From Hyphomicrobiaceae bacterium (GTDB lineage: Bacteria > Pseudomonadota > Alphaproteobacteria > Rhizobiales > Hyphomicrobiaceae): 64,000 nucleotides of DNA. Position 1 is the first letter of the stretch; each line of letters begins with the position of its first letter. The stretch is from the NCBI GenBank assembly GCA_008933705.1, contig WBUN01000011.1, positions 34,923 to 98,922 of the forward strand, read 5' to 3'. The position numbers and the translations under genes are program-made. The notes under the pieces were generated by a model. It saw only the letters and a list, made by a program, of their open reading frames with translations, had not been told where the DNA came from and did no database searches. This document shows positions 63,289-64,000 of the stretch, one piece after another.

Positions 63289-63839
63289 CAATGCAGCCTT
63301 GGGCGCCAGGACTTCGCGTAGGGGCGGCAGCCTGGGCAGCCACTGACCGAGCGCGCCATCGGGCGATGCTCAAGGCCGCCTTGCATTTGAGACCGGGGCC
63401 CGGCGGCTCGGTTCACGCCCGCGTGCTTGGTTCCGGCCTTGAGCATCGCCCGATGGCGCGGGCTTGAGAGCCGGTGCTGCGCGTCAGCGATGTCGCCTCC
63501 AAACGCACGCTGATCCGGGTCGAGCCGGGCACCAGTCCCGAGATTGGTGGCGTGATGATCAATGGCCAGTAGCGACCTCAAGGGCATGAACCCGGTCCGC
63601 CTTATGCGAAGCCATGTCGCGCGCCTCACAGGCGCTGGGACTGCACAGCTTCGCCTACATCAACATCGCACCCCTGCAGAGGGTCGACCCGGCGGTCCTC
63701 GCCGCCGTCGCGCGCAACGATTATCAACAGGGGCCAGCCAACGGCGATCCGGACCTGTTACGCCCCATCCGTCCCCGAACGTCCGACGATGGATTTCTAT
63801 CGCGGTACCAGAGTAAGAGGGTCTGAAAGACGGCCGCTC
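63289..63839. other. Degenerate stretch downstream of the GlxA regulator
   Basis: No complete gene. A short open piece from 63468 translates to a sensible-looking fragment (VLRVSDVASKRTLIRVEPGT) ending at a TAG near 63570, and another at 63614-63826 (QALGLHSFAYINIAPLQRVD) has no family I recognise. With the etfB fragment beyond, this looks like decayed gene remnants. A long inverted repeat is listed separately. Confidence 0.5.
63352..63460. repeat. 27-bp perfect inverted repeat with 55-base loop
   Basis: The arms 63352-63378 and 63434-63460 are exact reverse complements (core GCCATCGGGCGATGCTCAAG). The spacer is not itself symmetrical. No T-run follows. It could be a small non-autonomous element, a pair of repeat units in opposite orientation, or an RNA hairpin. 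Confidence 0.75.
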
Positions 63840-63844
63840 GCCTG

Positions 63845-64000
63845 TGCTTGCCTTGACCAGCATGCCGCGGTCGGCGCCCACCGCAAGCGGGGTATAGATC
63901 GTTTGCTGCGCCGGTTCGAGTGCCACCGCCACCACTCCTCGGTCTTGCCAGCTTCAGCCGGATTGCCTCGGCGATCCTGCAGAACGGTTCATCCCCCCAT
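63845..64000 (-). pseudogene. etfB: Fragment of electron transfer flavoprotein beta subunit
   Basis: Read on the minus strand from the window edge, one frame gives DEPFCRIAEAIRLKLA and, after a one-base shift near the GAGGAG at ~63930, another gives VVAVALEPAQQTIYTPLAVGADRGMLVKA. Together these follow the EtfB order (FDEIAVEEAIRLKEAGKATE, then VVAVSIGP, then LAMGADRGILV), but with substitutions at conserved sites and broken reading frame. After LVKAS the similarity stops. It is therefore a decayed copy; the 5' part may lie beyond the window. Confidence 0.55.

Overview
The window looks like chromosomal DNA of a GC-rich alphaproteobacterium, most likely Hyphomicrobiales-like. The basis is the gene families (soxBDAG, HerA-like ATPase, AMIN-amidase, NamZ, mutA, xanthine-dehydrogenase-type hydroxylase), the very high GC, and dispersed hairpin repeats such as CCCTCTCCCCGC / GCGGGGAGAGGG. 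The genus is inference. No rRNA, CRISPR array or prophage was seen.

Layout. 0-6.8 kb: the 3' end of a diacylglycerol-kinase-like gene, a cell-wall amidase, a short-chain dehydrogenase, two XRE regulators flanking an uncharacterised conserved gene, and a TauE/SafE transporter. One XRE gene has an 18-bp perfect operator-like palindrome just upstream. 6.8-8.3 kb: a gene-free block of hairpin-forming tandem repeats. 8.3-17.6 kb: a cNMP-binding patatin lipase, a cytidylate-kinase-like/BON fusion, a YbaK-type deacylase, a NamZ-type muramidase, a HerA-like ATPase with a small tail paralogue, the methylmalonyl-CoA mutase small subunit, and an ABM-domain protein.

17.2-40.6 kb is the most interesting part. 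It holds about 20 genes in four or five transcription units: (i) a branched-chain-amino-acid-type (HAAT) ABC transporter; (ii) a PLP enzyme, a two-subunit CoA-transferase and a luciferase-like, probably F420-dependent oxidoreductase; (iii) an F420 operon pxpA-npdG-cofE-cofD-cofC-fbiC with overlapping genes; (iv) the divergent pxpB-pxpC-gntR; (v) a three-gene molybdenum hydroxylase whose Fe-S subunit is fused to a CoxG/SRPBCC domain. I find a shared palindrome, GTNCTA-N4-TAGNAC, or a near match, in the four promoter regions of these units. I infer that the GntR/UTRA protein encoded here controls a single F420-linked catabolic regulon. The gene content suggests uptake, Mo-dependent hydroxylation, ATP-dependent lactam opening, CoA activation and an F420-dependent redox step, perhaps for a nitrogen heterocycle or lactam. 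The substrate is unknown.

40.6-48 kb: eutBC, tRNA-Glu, then a degraded accessory region. This contains an IS630 element with recognisable ends, a helicase pseudogene, a Phd/VapC-type toxin-antitoxin pair with an operator palindrome, an IS110 remnant, and a truncated STAND/TPR gene. 48-54.2 kb: a VWA lipoprotein-like gene and a NitT/TauT-type ABC operon with an MBL hydrolase and its own GntR regulator, preceded by a 25-bp near-palindrome. 54.3-63.3 kb: soxB-soxD-soxA-soxG-sdaA-glyA, a complete sarcosine-to-glycine-to-serine-to-pyruvate route, with a divergent GlxA/GbdR-like regulator. The window ends in a degenerate stretch with a 27-bp inverted repeat and an etfB fragment.
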